Made by a program: the position numbers and the translations under genes. From Rotaria sp. Silwood1 (Eukaryota > Rotifera > Eurotatoria > Philodinida > Philodinidae), in NCBI GenBank assembly GCA_905250075.1, contig CAJNOP010000356.1, forward strand, positions 143,857-207,856: a stretch of DNA of 64,000 bases, given 5' to 3'. The notes beneath the pieces were generated by a model. It was not told where the DNA came from and searched no databases. It was given only the letters and a program-made list of their open reading frames with translations. This document shows, one piece after another, positions 13,401-26,842 of this stretch (the first letter of the stretch is position 1; every line of letters begins with the position of its first letter).

Positions 13401-16400
13401 TCAGTAATGATATAAATAATCGCGTAGAATATATTCATCTGTACTAAAGTCAAGAAACTATCAGATCGAGTAGTTAAATCGTATGAAGTTTTTTTATTTA
13501 TAGAAAAAAAAAAAAACTTTATAAATAGTTTCCTATGAGCGAGTGTTACAAGCGAAAAACGAAAAAATAAAACTATACAAAATTTGCTGTTCGTGATTAA
13601 ATATAAGTTTAAAAATGAAAGTTTGAGCTCGAATGTTAATCGAAACATGACTAAGAAAATTTTCATACGAATTTTGGGTATTAATTTCATATTCAAAATA
13701 TCAAAAACTCTTAACACATATAAACCGATAACCTTTTTAAAAAATCTGTTATTTTTTTTGAATAGACGTGTTCATATATCTGCAAGTACATTACTTAGTT
13801 TGGGCGGTGAATATGAAGTTGAAGAAGCTCATGGAGATGAACGTGATGCTTATATCGCTAAATTAGGTATTAAAACATATTTTATAATACCACGTGATGT
13901 ACCAAATACACAAAATCAATTAATGATGAAGTAAGATAAGTTATCAATTTTTTTTTAATTTTCATGATGCTTTTTCTTTATTCATTAATATTTTTTTTAT
14001 AGTAGTAGTGATACACGTAAATCGAGTAAAAAAATGCAAAAATTATTAGACACATGGGCCAATGAAACACCATTCTCCGTACAAAGCATTAGTGATAATG
14101 AAAAAGCTGATGCAGCAAAAAGTTTTATACTTCTCGAAGATAATTTAAAACCATTAGCAACTTCATTTTCTTGCTTGTAAAAATCAGAAGAACAATATGA
14201 AGAAGAATTTTTTTGAATTTTCTATTCTTTTTTAGCCCTCGGCGACGAAGTACAAATGGTCTTGAACCATTTACACTTGAATTTCATAAACAAGCAAGTA
14301 AAGCACAAAAAGTTTTAGATGATGACGAAGAAAATCGAACAGCTAGTGAATCATTATTTCGTTCATTACCAGAATTATGTTATCGATATTATGTTATTAA
14401 TGCAGCTTGTGTTTTTCTTGCTATTTTAGCTATACAAACATTAATTTTAGAAAAGTATTTTGAAAACCGATAATTCATTTTCTATTTAATATAAAACTAT
14501 TTTATTATAATAGAAATGCTCTTTTTCTTATTTTGGTGATTATTGGACTATGTGCATTTGCCATAGCAGCACTTCTTTGTGTTCTTGATCTTTCAAAAGT
14601 TTGTAAATTTATTTTCTAAAATAAAATATTTTTCGTTTTTCTTTAAGTTACAACATGACAATCATCGTTCCTTATTAGAACAATCAACGTATTTAGTAAC
14701 ACATTACTTTTTTATTCGTTCGCCTGTTAGTCTTATACTAATTGTTATTTGTATTCTAACACCATTTGCTATATCATGGCGAAAACCAAATGAGTTTATG
14801 GATCAATATATGAATACAACAGTTGTAACAAATATATCCTCCATAAAAACTGTTGTTAATCAAGTAATATATGTTTTGTTGTTTCTAATACATATGAAGA
14901 AAGGAAATAGAAGAGTTGACAAGTATTGAAATAATTCATCAATTAGACAAATGAGTACAATGCAATTATCAGCTCTATATGAATATCCGGGCGTAATTTA
15001 TTCTTCAACGACTATACTTTTTATTATCTGCTCTGTTTTTTGTCATTTCCAGATACTGCTCTTCTACAAAATGCCCCACAAGAAGAACAGTATCTGAAAA
15101 TGACAAAACCAGAGCAGACAATAAAAAGTATAGTCGTTGAAGATTAAATTACGTCCGGATACTCATATAGAGTCCAATTATCTAACAGATGCTTAAGTTG
15201 TGTAGTATAACTAATGTACTTCTATTTCTTTTTTTTTGTTTTTGTCAACATATACTTTACTAACATTAGCGATCTACTTAAACAAACCTTTTATCTATTT
15301 TCAAGTTTACATTAGTAGATCAACATAACATTGCCTACAAATACACACGTCAAAGCTTTGAAAATTTTTGTTGATAAACTGTTTCAAAACTTTAAAAGAG
15401 GAGAATATAGGATGGGTAGTAAACATTTTTAAGATAAAAAAATTGAATATATTCACTTCGCTCGTAGATATTGGACTTAGTAAATATTTATAGCATTTTT
15501 TTCATAACAAACTCACTAATGAAAATTGCTTTCCATTGTCTATACTCGATCGTCTCTTTAGTTCTGTCATTTGGGTTTAGCATTCTTACCATCTTAATAA
15601 CTGCCACGGTGTGGGTACGGATGCAATTTTTCTATCCTTTGAAATCTACGCTATAGAAGATTGGGAGGGTACATTGAAGCTAATGGATATCATTTTGAGC
15701 ATTTTTGTTGGTTTATTCTATGATTTTTGTCTATATGTGTACTGAATAAAGCGTATATTAATATTTATGGCCAATCTTGTATAATAGAATGCTCACAGCG
15801 TAGCGATGAAAGGGATATCTATGGCGGAAATGAACTTAGATTGTCAACATTTTTACTTTCCATCAAAGTGGAACAAATCCATTGGAATACTGAAAGATAT
15901 GGGATAGCTTCTAGCTTGATAAGACAGTTTTTTTTAAAGACTTAGTTCTTCTCATCAGTTCACTTCATATGAGCTGGATTATTGAATACTTGATATTCTT
16001 CGAGTTCTAAGTTTCCGACAGCTATATGTTAGGGCACCTATGTAATTCAGGTACATGACTCGGAATAAATAAAATGAAATGTTCAGTAATATCAACTCAT
16101 ATAAACAGAATTGTTTACCATTTTCAGTTGTATGATTCGATCGAAATCTGTGACACACTCGAATCATCACTGTTTGTTCTTGAGAATCAACTACAGCATT
16201 AGAAAAGTAGCTGAAGAGCTAACACATGTGTTCAACTTAGAAATATTTATAGTTGATTATTCTATAATGTATATTATTTTTAGACTCTGCCTATACCGAA
16301 TGCAACGATTAGCTATCTTTCATCTGCAGCGAAGTCTGACACTTATGAATTATATCGGCATTTTGAATTCCATATATTACTTATTCAACTTGCTTTATTA

Positions 16401-17936
16401 GCTGTTTCATCATTTATGCATTTATATTTTCTACTTAAAGCATTGATTATGATTGTAACAGCAATTATTTATGTATTGTATTCACATTATTTTGATGTTT
16501 ATAATATTATTGCTCAAAAGAATGATTTAAAGAGTAATTTATTACTTATACAAACAACATTCGAAGTATTCTTTTTTATTCTTTTATTAATTGGTCTTGA
16601 TCGACGGGTAAATGAATTTTAATTAAGAAAAATACATATATATGAATGATAGGTTTTCCTTTTTTAGATTGAATATATGAGTCGACTAGATTTATTATGG
16701 ACAATTAAATTTCAAAATGAAAAACATGAAGTAGAAACAGTGAGCACTATTAGTCGACTTTTATTAGAAAATATTCTACCAAAACATGTGGCTGAAATCA
16801 TTATTAAAGAAAATATGAGTCAGGTAAAGAAATTCATTAGATCAAAAACTTCAGAGCTTAAAATAGAATTGAAATATTCATTGAAGTTATCATAGCAGAT
16901 ATTTCACGGTTGGATGTTTTTTTGAGAAAGTTTCATTTAAATTTTTCTAGGGTCTATATCATGAAAGTTATGATAATGTCGTTGTTATGTTTGCCTCAAT
17001 ACCTGATTTCAAAGAGTTTTATGTTCAATCAGATACCAACAATGATGGATTAGAATGTCTAAGATTACTCAATGAAATCATTGCAGAATTTGATAAAGTC
17101 TGTTATGAAAACAATTTATTTATTTAAATTTTTTCTAGCATTCTTTTTCTCTTATTTAGTTGTTAGATAAAAATAAATTTAGTTGTGTCGAGAAAATAAA
17201 AACTATTGGCAGTACGTATATGGCAGCAGCTGGTCTCAATCCAGGTGCAGAACATAGAATGGTAATAATAACAGATTATTTCTAGTTATCTTCATAGTCA
17301 TATTTGAAATTTATTTTTGTTTAGACAAGAGAACGATATAATCAAAATATAGTTGCACTTGCTGAATTTGCTTTCGCTATGATTGCAGTGCTTGAAGGTA
17401 TTAATCGTGATTGTTTCAATGATTTCAAATTACGTGTTGGCATGTGTAATGGTCCTCTTGTTGCTGGTAATCGAATACTTATGAATCTTCTATATTTTTA
17501 ATCATACTTAAAGCTATCGATCGAACTTGATAATTCATTCTTTTACCTTTAAGCAACATACATATTTCAGCCCCATACTGATCTTATTTTTCAGGTATTG
17601 TCGGTGCCAAAAAACCTCAATATGATATTTGGGGAAATACAGTGAATGTTGCATCACGTATGGATAGTACTGGTGTACTTAGCTGCATTCATGTAAGTAA
17701 ACAATAAATTGTTTTATTCCGAAGAAGAAAACAAAACTTTTTATCTGATCATTACAAAGGTACCGGAAGAAACTGAAAAAGTTTTATTTGAAAATGGTTA
17801 TCCATGTGAATGTCGTGGACCAATATTTGTTAAAGGTAAAGGTAATATGACAACTTATTTGGTTCGACCACGTGGTTATATGATGCCGACTTCAGCTTCA
17901 CATGTTTCCTCAACAACCAATACAACGAATAAATGA
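7418..17936 (+). CDS. Membrane-bound class III adenylate cyclase
   Basis: Makes cAMP from ATP at the plasma membrane, normally under G-protein control. I trace 21 exons that keep one frame and encode about 1178 aa: 7418-7598, 8411-8506, 10183-10313, 10382-10756, 10901-11087, 11153-11315, 11367-11478, 11531-11658, 11722-11880, 13766-13930, 14003-14176, 14236-14454, 14514-14598, 14648-14863, 16284-16607, 16668-16823, 16951-17097, 17160-17261, 17325-17466, 17595-17692, 17760-17936. Order: basic N-terminus; first membrane block (residues ~93-290); C1a (~378-566) with metal-binding Asp in [10 protein letters not shown] and LGDCYYC; second membrane block (~670-905); C2a (~957-1165) with [27 protein letters not shown] and [10 protein letters not shown]. 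The purine, transition-state and phosphate contacts known from mammalian cyclases are all present, so it should be active. C1a looks most like the ADCY1/2/5-type isoforms; the subtype is unresolved. Exon 1 is the least certain. AATAAA occurs at 17928 and 17937. Confidence 0.93.
12720..12867. mobile_element. Short TA-flanked inverted-repeat element in a cyclase intron
   Basis: Within the 1.9-kb intron 11881-13765, TAGGC at 12720 and AATTGATCGTATACT just inside it are repeated in inverse orientation at the other end (AGTATACGATCAATT, then GCCTA ending at 12867). The outermost TA dinucleotides could be a TA target duplication, as in Tc1/mariner-type MITEs. Arms are about 25 bp with a short mismatch block. 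Confidence 0.5.
14971..15174. mobile_element. Near-palindromic MITE (204 bp) in a cyclase intron
   Basis: Two arms of about 88 bp are almost perfect inverted copies. The left begins AGCTCTATATGAATATCCGG and the right ends CCGGATACTCATATAGAGTC. They are separated by a loop of roughly 28 bp. The octamer CAATTATC lies immediately outside both ends (14963-14970 and 15175-15182). It sits in the 1.4-kb intron 14864-16283 and would form a long hairpin in the unspliced transcript. Confidence 0.87.
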
Positions 17937-18166
17937 ATAAAAATTCAATATTTTTCTTCCGAGTCAGATTTCATCCCAGTGAACTTAAAGCTCATGTGAC
18001 TTTTCTCTTTTTTTTTTATATGTATGAAATAATGCTGATGATGAGAACAGTATCTATTAGTCTTTTTTTTGTGTTGATTTTATTTTATTTTACATAATAA
18101 AGGAATTTAGTGTGAATTATAGAAACAAACATCTGACGAACGACAAAAAAATGTTGTGTTTCGTCT

Positions 18167-21100
18167 TTAGCGCTTTTTCTGTGTTCGTGGAACTGATGTT
18201 GTCGGTCGTTTGTCTGGAAAAGAAAAATAATAAATTATACAGATAAAACATTAAATATAGCTTTAAAATTTTATTTCATTTCATTTTTAAATATATATTA
18301 TCGGTTTAAAGCAACTGTCGATAATAAACGTTAATCTGAATAGTACGAGAATATGTCGATAGATCATTATCAAAAAAACAAAAGATTACGTTACGTTTCA
18401 CATGTAAAATTTTTCTTTTGAAAAATTCAAGAAAATATAAGATATTTAAAGGTTTCAAAGATTCGTGTGAAATACAATCTAAAAGGATTATTTTAGTATG
18501 GTTAGTATTTATTTGAGCTATAAAAATATTGGAATAGGCAATAATTAAAATACGATTTAGCAATAATTTTTGAGCAACAAAAAGACTTCACTTGAGTAAT
18601 TTTCTATTATTAAATGTACAATAATTAATTCATTAAGTAACAGTAGTAATTTTATATTTTAACAATAAAACAAAGAAAAACTACATTATTTTATATGAAT
18701 TAGAGAAATAAAAAAGTTATTTACAATTGAGAAAAAAAAAGAAAAAGGAAAAACGAGTATATTATTGTGTGAATAGAGCTTTTTTTGTTCTAGATACTCT
18801 GTCTCTTTTTCTTTTTATATTTTATTTTGTAAAATTGAAAAACTACGTATTTGTATATATAAATGAATTGTTAACTCAGCATTGATCTAACAGATCAATG
18901 CTGAACTACTACTTTATTTCAGAAATGATAACTAACTATGTATATATGAATGAGCTAGGAAAAAAAACCAAACATTCTAGAAAGAAAACATGACGAAGAA
19001 GGGAATATATCCGAACAATATCAAGAGAAGAGAAATATTCAAGTGAGGGAAAGAAAACAAAAGATATATGTTTATATCGGAGTTGATTTTAAAATTCGGT
19101 CCCCTTTCAAAGGCGACTAGTTGAATTTAAAAGGCAATTAGTTGATTTTGAAATATTTTAAAGTCAACTCCGCCATATATGTGTCGTACTTGTTATCTGT
19201 ACGACATTGTAGAAGAGAAGAAAGGAAAAAATGATATATAAGCGAGTCACACTATAACATCCTTTTTATTTAAAAGCTATCTTATATAAAATTTACCTAT
19301 AATTTAAATAAATTATTGCTCTTTCAGTATAACTATTGCTCATTCTATATAATTATTGCTCAATAAAAAATATAAGTCTTTTATTATATAAGATACAAAT
19401 TTACACCCTCCCCCATATATCATGACAGACGAGACCGACAGTGTCAAAGATATACATTGAAATAAGTCATCATAGACATAACAGAAATCTTAGTAATGAC
19501 ACATTCCAGACATGACAGACATAAACATCGAAATGTCATAGTTGGTGACAAATACTGGTGATATACAATAATAACGTCTTGTTATAATTCATTGTCGCAT
19601 TTATCAAGGATTAAGTAAATTGATGGTGAAGAAAGATATTCCAAAATAGATAGGAAAAAAAACAATCTCGTTGTTATTAACAATAGCAACTATATTGTGT
19701 TGCACATTTTTATTCCACAGGAATTACACTAACAACTTTTTTTTTTGTTACAAAAGATTATATATTAAATTTAGCAGTAGCTCTTACAATCATTGATGCC
19801 AGAAAGTTTTGAATTCAGGGTAGGCTCAACAATCATAAGAAAGTCTTTACCAAGAAGTTAAGAATAGAGAGAACGAGGGTGAATGTTTTCTCTACCATTC
19901 AAATAAAATACAGTTAATAATTTTTGTTTCCAACGGACATGTCGCATTGTATAAAGATGTTATGGTTCAAAAAAAATTTTCAACTTATGTCAAACGACAT
20001 ACATTCAAAGAGACATGATAACATTTGTGTCTATTTTATTTCGCTTCTTGAAAGAAGAGTTTTCGATCTATTTTACTCGAAAGTAAAATAATCGTCAATA
20101 TTCACAAAGAAAAGGAATTACAGTGTAGATTTGCTCCCATAATTGAAAATATGTCTTTGACATGTAAGCTTAATCATTGCAGTTGCAAAATTAAAAAAAT
20201 TTTTTTGTTAATCTAACTCAAGTTTTCCGTATAGTTCTTCTTTACTTGTAATAAAGCACTACTACTTTAAGTCATTGGCAATTATAAGCTCGACATTTAG
20301 TCATACGAAATTCAATATTTCCTCAAGAATGTTTTGCAAATTTACTTTACTACAAAAATATCAAGGTTTATAACTTTTGATGTACTGTGTAGATCTATCA
20401 ATACAATGGAATGCTTAAATGAATATCTCTGTCTATCAAATCTTTGCAATTTCCTTGTCTACGCTTACAATTAAATAATAACTTACCGTAGTCAACGGAT
20501 TGATTTTGACTTGATATTTGACCGGTCATAGTATCAGATGAACTCTTATTTCTAAAAGAAAAAAAACAAACATCATAATTGTAAAAGGACAAAAAAATTC
20601 AAACTACTTACTCTAAAACTGTTTGTTTTTCATGATCAGTAAGAATTCTATCATCAGAAAATAGAATTGTATTAAATGGTACTTTTTGTCTACGTTTTTC
20701 ATCCTCATTTTCATTCATTTTATCTAATATACCCGTCCAAACAAGTAAATCATCCACAAGTAACTATAAGAAATTAAATTAATAAATTTAGTTTAGAAAT
20801 TTTTGTTGTCTAAAATAATTATACATACAGAAAATTCTCTTACACCACGTTTAGGTGTTTTAGTATAATTCCATATTTTTATCATTGATACAGATGTTGG
20901 TCGATCAAATATAACAAAAACTCGATTGATCTTAAAGAAAATAAGAATTTTTTTTTTTTTTTTTTGTTACTCAATATTTTAATCAATCTACATACAACGT
21001 TTGGTAAAATAGGTGCAACCCAAGAATGTGTACCATCAATATCATTATTTTCACCATCAATTAGTTTATCTGGTGTACGAACATCATCATCCGTACCTGG

Positions 21101-24100
21101 ATTAAGTGTATTTACACTATGTGGACAAGCAGCAATATCTATTTATGAAATCAAATAGTTTTCTCTTTTCTTTATGTATTTTCATATAAATTTATTACTT
21201 TGTTCAACTAAACCAATTTGTTCACCATTTTCATCATAAAATTCTAAGCCATTCAATCCAATATAATAAGCATCACCATGTGTTGAATGAAGTTGAAATT
21301 CATAAATAACTAAAAATAAAAATTTACTATTTGAATTTTTTGTTTTATTTTGAATCTATTCAAATTATAGAATATATCAAGTTTGTCTACAAGACAATAA
21401 TCTTTTCTTGTTTTTCAAAAATGAATTTAGAAAAAAAAAACAATATCATCTTGAGTATTTTCAAATTGAAATATTAAACTAGTAAAAGAAAAATTTATTT
21501 ATCTGAAAAATCGATTTTCTAGAAATCTAGCGTACGAACACTTTTGAAAATGTCTGCTATCTATATTCAAAATCAGGATAGTCAATATCACACAATTCAA
21601 TAGATGTATTTAAAAAGTATTGATAATTCAATGCCGACCGATTTGAACTTTAAAACACGATTGTAGATGCTGTTGCTAATCACAGAGATATTGTTTTATT
21701 CTCTCTAGTCATATATCAAAAACGTTTGTTACACTGTGTGAGAGAGAAGATTTTGAAACTTTTTGTTATAAGATAAAAATTTTTATCCTTATGAATAACT
21801 TACATCCATTTGGCATTGATATATCTGAAATATGATCATGATTAGAAGTTGATATTTGTCTAAAATATTAAATAAATTTAACTATATTATCAATTTAAAT
21901 ATTTTCCTACTGATTTTGTTTTCGTTTTTGTTCTTCTTCCATCATTTTTTTTCCATGAGCAAAAACAATTTCTTGTACAAAATCAAAATAACAATGACCA
22001 GGTGCACGTCTTAATAAAAAACCTTGTCTTGGTGAAATAATTTTATCATTTAATTGTACATGAAGTCGTTTAATCTATTGAAATAATTATAAATATTTTT
22101 ATTTTTATATTATAATTATTAAAAAAAAAAGGATTACATACTCCTTGATAAGTATCATCAGGTGATCTATTGTAATTCCATATGCGTAAACCATGTAATT
22201 TTTTTGATACACTTAATGTTATTATAATACGTACTTTATCTTTTTTATTAAATGGACATAACCACATATGATTTTCATCACAAGTAACATTTTCACCATC
22301 GAATAATCTAAAATAATTATATGTCAACAATATTAAATTAAGATATAAAACTTGTTTTGTTTTTTTTTCTTTTACTTATCAAGTGTTTGAACATCATTAG
22401 CATATTCAGGAATTACAGTTATATCACGAGGACGAGCATCAAATGATTGTATGACACAATCTGCATCATTGACATCTACTATTTCAAGACCTGTTAGACC
22501 ACAAAAATCATCATAACCCCATGTTTCTGTTACAGTTAAAATTAATTCTAAATATAGATATTAAATATGTTTGTATAGATTCGTATAGAAATCTATATTA
22601 CTTCTTCCATAAAATTCTGCTATTTGATTTGAAGCTGATGAACGAATAGCTGTAAAAGGTCGTCGTAATGTAGCACGTGTCATTGGTCGAACCTAAATAA
22701 ATATATATTCATTTTTTAATTAAATAAATGAATTAATAAATATTTTCAAATAAACAAACATCAGTTCCTTCCATGATTGATTGATTAGCGGCTATTTTCA
22801 TATTTTCATCATCATCTTGAACAGTTTCTTGATCAACATACATATCATCATGTGAAGATATTTTTTCAAGTATTCGATCGTCAGTAGTAAATAAAATAGT
22901 CTATGTTAGAAGAGAAAAGGAATAAAAAAGATTTTTTTTTTTTTTTTTTTACGAACTTCTCCATAAGCTGATGGATCGTTGGTAGAAATAATATTTCCAC
23001 AAGCTTGAGTAATTTCTCCTTTGAATATTATACGACCATCAAGTAAAATTTCTACATCTTTTGCACCACGTGCTGAATGAATACGATTTTTATTATAATT
23101 CTATAATAATAAAAAATTAATGTAGCAAATTGATTTGGAAAATATTAAAAGATTTAAATCTGACAAATGCATTGAATAAATCATTTTTAATAAATGAAGA
23201 TTTATTAAAGCAAGTCAAATGAAGCAAATATAATTATTGTTACCTCATAGCTTATATTATGACTTCATTTTCAATAGTTGGTTAATCGTCTATATTAAAA
23301 TATTGAAAAGCATATATCGTTTTTCATTCTATCAATTGATTTTACATATCGAAAAGAAAAGTCTGAGATACTCATGAAGTAAAATGGTTTCTTAAAACAA
23401 GTATAAGTATCGTATGATAAAAATTTCGTGACAAGTAAAACTTCTCAGCAGTTGTGTTTTTCGAGTTTTATATCTTGATTTTAATAACTAGGAAGAGTTT
23501 TAACAAAAAAAAACTTTAAGCACTTGAAAGGAGTCTCTGTCAGAATTGGTGGATACAAATTCTCCAATAAATCTATCTCAATGATGAGATGAGAAATTAT
23601 TTTATTCGATTGAATAAACATTTTTAAGTAACATGAGGATCTATTGAATAACAGGATGTAGATGCATGAGGAGGAATGATAGATCCTCGTATTCATACTC
23701 ACACTATTCGGAACTAATTTATGAATTTCTCACTGATTTTTAAATAGTGTACTACAAAGATTAAAGAGAAAACTAGTTTGATGCAGCATTCTTTCGCTCG
23801 AATGCTTGAGTTTTCCATAAACAATAAGTAATCATAAGATCCGATGAATGTCACAACATAATCAGCATACTATCGGACAGGTAATCTTAGATAAACAGAT
23901 GTTAGAGTTTTGTCCACGGGCATTTTATGGTTGATGATGCCAATATTGTGCTAACTAATAACTATTTCAGCCTCATCATGATTTCTATGAATTTTTTAAC
24001 TATTTAAAAAGTATTTTGAATTTATCAATAGAGAAGACATTATTTGAAAGCAAATTTCACTAGGAAATAACTATTGACTATTTAATAACCTTATTTCTCA

Positions 24101-26842
24101 AGTGCTTAATACAAACATCCAAAAAATTATGTTAGCGATCTTCGTTTTCCATAGATCTTCGCCCTCTAGACCACTTTATTGAAATGTTCATATTCATAGT
24201 CAAAACTTTAGTTCGATACTTGACCTGTTTCTAGTGTAGTGTAATAAGAACAAACTCTAAGATGTAATTTGTAGTGTGATTTCTTCTAATTTGATTTCAA
24301 TCAACTCGCACTTAAAGTTTGAGCGGTGAAATCAAAACAAAAAAACAATGATTCAACTCTTACCCATATTCTAATCATTGCAATTTTAGTCGGATGTTCA
24401 AATGTAATATAAATAAAATGATTTTTATCAACTGTAAATGGTGCAAGCCACATATGAATATCATCTCGAGTTTTATTTACTCCATCAATTAAATTTTTAA
24501 CCACACGTGGATCATTACCATATTCAGGTAGAATATTGATATCGGGTGGATCTGCTGTGATCTAACAAGAAAACTTTTTGTTTTTTTTGTTAGATAAAAT
24601 TAAAAAAAATAATTATTCGTTACTTTTTTAATTGGTATTGGATAACCTTCAGCAGAAAATATTTCAATACCATTTAAACCAACATAATGACGATCACCCC
24701 ATGTTGTTTTTAAATTGAAAACTAATTGTTCCCCATGGGGTAATTCAGGTATTGAAAATCTAGAGAAAAATTTTTTTTTATTTAATTAAATAAATTAAAT
24801 TTATATTACTGTTCTTCATCATTTTCATTTTCATTTTTGGAAGCTCCACTTGGAAGATATTCATCAGCTTGTTCATCTAATCGAAAACAAAAAATAATTC
24901 ATGAATTGATGAAAGTTTGTTTTTTTCTTTTATTTTTCCATACTTTCAACCATTCCACGATGTCGTCGACTGAACAGATCAATTTGTGTGATTGATCTTT
25001 CAAGCCAATCAGCTTGATGACGATCTAATAGATTTCAATAATAAAAATTAAATTTACAAATAAAATTTAATTATACCATTAGAAGTATTATCTCGAAGAA
25101 GATTTCGTTTATTTGATATTTGTTGTGGTTGAGATGACTTCTGATCTTTTACCTCAGAACCAATATGAACTTCTCTAAAATAAATAAATAAATAAAGTAA
25201 AACAATACATTCATCTGTCAAGGAATACTACGTATATAAAACTTACTTTGGATGTAAAAAATTTTCAAGATCAAGACTATCAACAGTTTTTGCTCCTCCA
25301 CCCATAAATAACTGTTGATTATTTGCATGTGTACTGCTATTCTTCATTAAATCACCTCCAGCAAGTCGTGCTCCTATCAGATAACAAGTAGATGTTTATT
25401 AATTATTTAATTATAAACATTAAATATTTCTTAGAGTTATTTTAAAAATGTCATTATTACATTAAATTTTTTAATAATGAATATAATTGTATTCATGAAT
25501 ATGCAAGAGATGTGAAAACTAATCAATTTTACAATGAATCATACTAGATTTTGAATAAGTATATTTTTGTGATTATTTTTATTATTATTATGATGAAATA
25601 TTATTCTTTATTATTACCCGGTCGTTTTTCTCCCGGTCTTGGTACATTGTATTTTCCAGTCGTAGGAAGTTTTGGTATATCTCGACGACTCATATTTTTT
25701 TTTTCAAATAATATTCACTTGTTTGACAATTAACAAAGAAAAATATATGTACGAAAAAAAATCACCATTATGTTCTGTTCTTTCTTATTTTATAATCGAC
25801 GTTGCCAAGATGCCTTCTTCACTACATAACGATCAAGCATAAGAGGAAAGAAAAAAAAAATTCCTTTTTTTTTTTTTTTTTTTTTTGTCTTCAAATAAGG
25901 TTGCTTTATATTACTATAAATATAGGAGAAGTAATAGAATAACCTGACCTACCTACCGTTGTCGATAAACGATATGTTTGTTGTTGAGATTTATTTAAGT
26001 GAACTGTTGTTGTTATATCATCAAGAGATAAAGCTATAGAATATATTTTTTCTTATTTTATATAATAAAATTATTGATATGACTAAAAAAAACTTACAAA
26101 GACTTTGATCAGAATCAGAATTATCTTCATTTGATTTCATTTGTGATGTAGTATTTCTAAACCAATTTGGCATCCAACTTTGATCAACATTGATTGATGT
26201 CATCAAACGATAAGTGATATGATTATTTACAATATTTGATTGTGTTTGATTTTCGTCAAGTTCAATCATTGGAATATTTATATGTTGAGATTTTTTTGTA
26301 TGAATATTTGAATGTAACATTTGAGAATTAATATCAGTTGTAATAGAACCTTGTTCAGTTTTGATTTTTGTTTGTGTTGTTGATATCCATTGACTACGAT
26401 GACGAGAATTTGATCGTTTAGGTGTTTTTGATAAAGTTGGAGATGAAATATTTGAAAATAAAGGTGCAGGAGTTTGAATACGATTAGATGAATCATCAAG
26501 TCTTTTACGTAGAACAGATGGTGGTCGTCGAGGTGGTGCACTATGAACTCCATTGACATATAATTGAAAACCATTTTCACGTTGTTTTAAATAATCATCA
26601 TTTGATTTATTTTGATCATTATCAACTTTCATTAATTTATTTTTTTCTTGTAATTTCTTCAAATATTCATAATATTTCTTATGAGCTTTAGTACGATGTC
26701 CTGAAATCTAGTTGATAGAATATATTATTCAAAAAAGATCAAATGAAAACATGATCTTTGTTCTTACAGCACTTTGACTTCGAAAAGTTTGTCGTAATGG
26801 ATTAAAAGATTCAATGGAAGGATCAACATTTGTATCAGTCAT
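18167..26842 (-). CDS. KATNIP: Katanin-interacting protein (KATNIP/KIAA0556 family)
   Basis: In vertebrates this ciliary-base protein binds katanin and microtubules. About 20 in-frame exons run from 25693 down to 18167 (about 778 aa). They contain three DUF4457-type repeats: 24759-22957 (TTWGDRHYVGLNGIEIFSAE, HMWLAPF, MIRIWNYN), 22547-21911 (TWGYDDFCGLTGLEI, HMWLCPF, LRIWNYN) and 21309-20612 (DAYYIGLNGLEF, HSWVAPI, MIKIWNYT). Each is followed by a 'TILF(T/S)(T/D)D' or similar strand. The last exon (18213-18167, ending SVPRTQKKR) follows a clean ttttcttttccag acceptor and a 2.3-kb intron. Three upstream exons (26842-26768, 26707-26098, 26033-25957; 254 codons, with HKKYYEYLKKLQEKN) probably form the N-terminus. 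However, I found no clean splice joining them to the exon starting MSRRDIPKLP at 25693, so the start could be 26842 or 25693. The human protein is longer (~1600 aa). Confidence 0.88.
18876..18904. repeat. Perfect 13-bp palindrome with 3-nt loop
   Basis: TCAGCATTGATCT, then AAC, then its exact complement AGATCAATGCTGA. It lies in the long last intron of KATNIP. It is long enough to be unlikely by chance at a given place, but no function can be assigned. Confidence 0.6.
19078..19172. repeat. Short inverted-repeat element (possible MITE)
   Basis: CGGAGTTGATTTTAAAAT at the left is matched by ATTTTAAAGTCAACTCCG at the right, with one mismatch and about 60 bp between. Inside are further 'gttgaatttaaaaggc' type repeats. 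It lies in the last intron of KATNIP. No clear target duplication was found. Confidence 0.4.

Noticed and set aside
13376-13765. Open frames on both strands just before cyclase exon 10
   Set aside because: They are mostly intron sequence; only 13766-13930 on plus is coding, in frame with the C1a domain.
26278-26580. Second minus-strand frame within the long KATNIP exon
   Set aside because: It overlaps the 26098-26707 exon in another frame; the exon frame has the right splice phases and composition.
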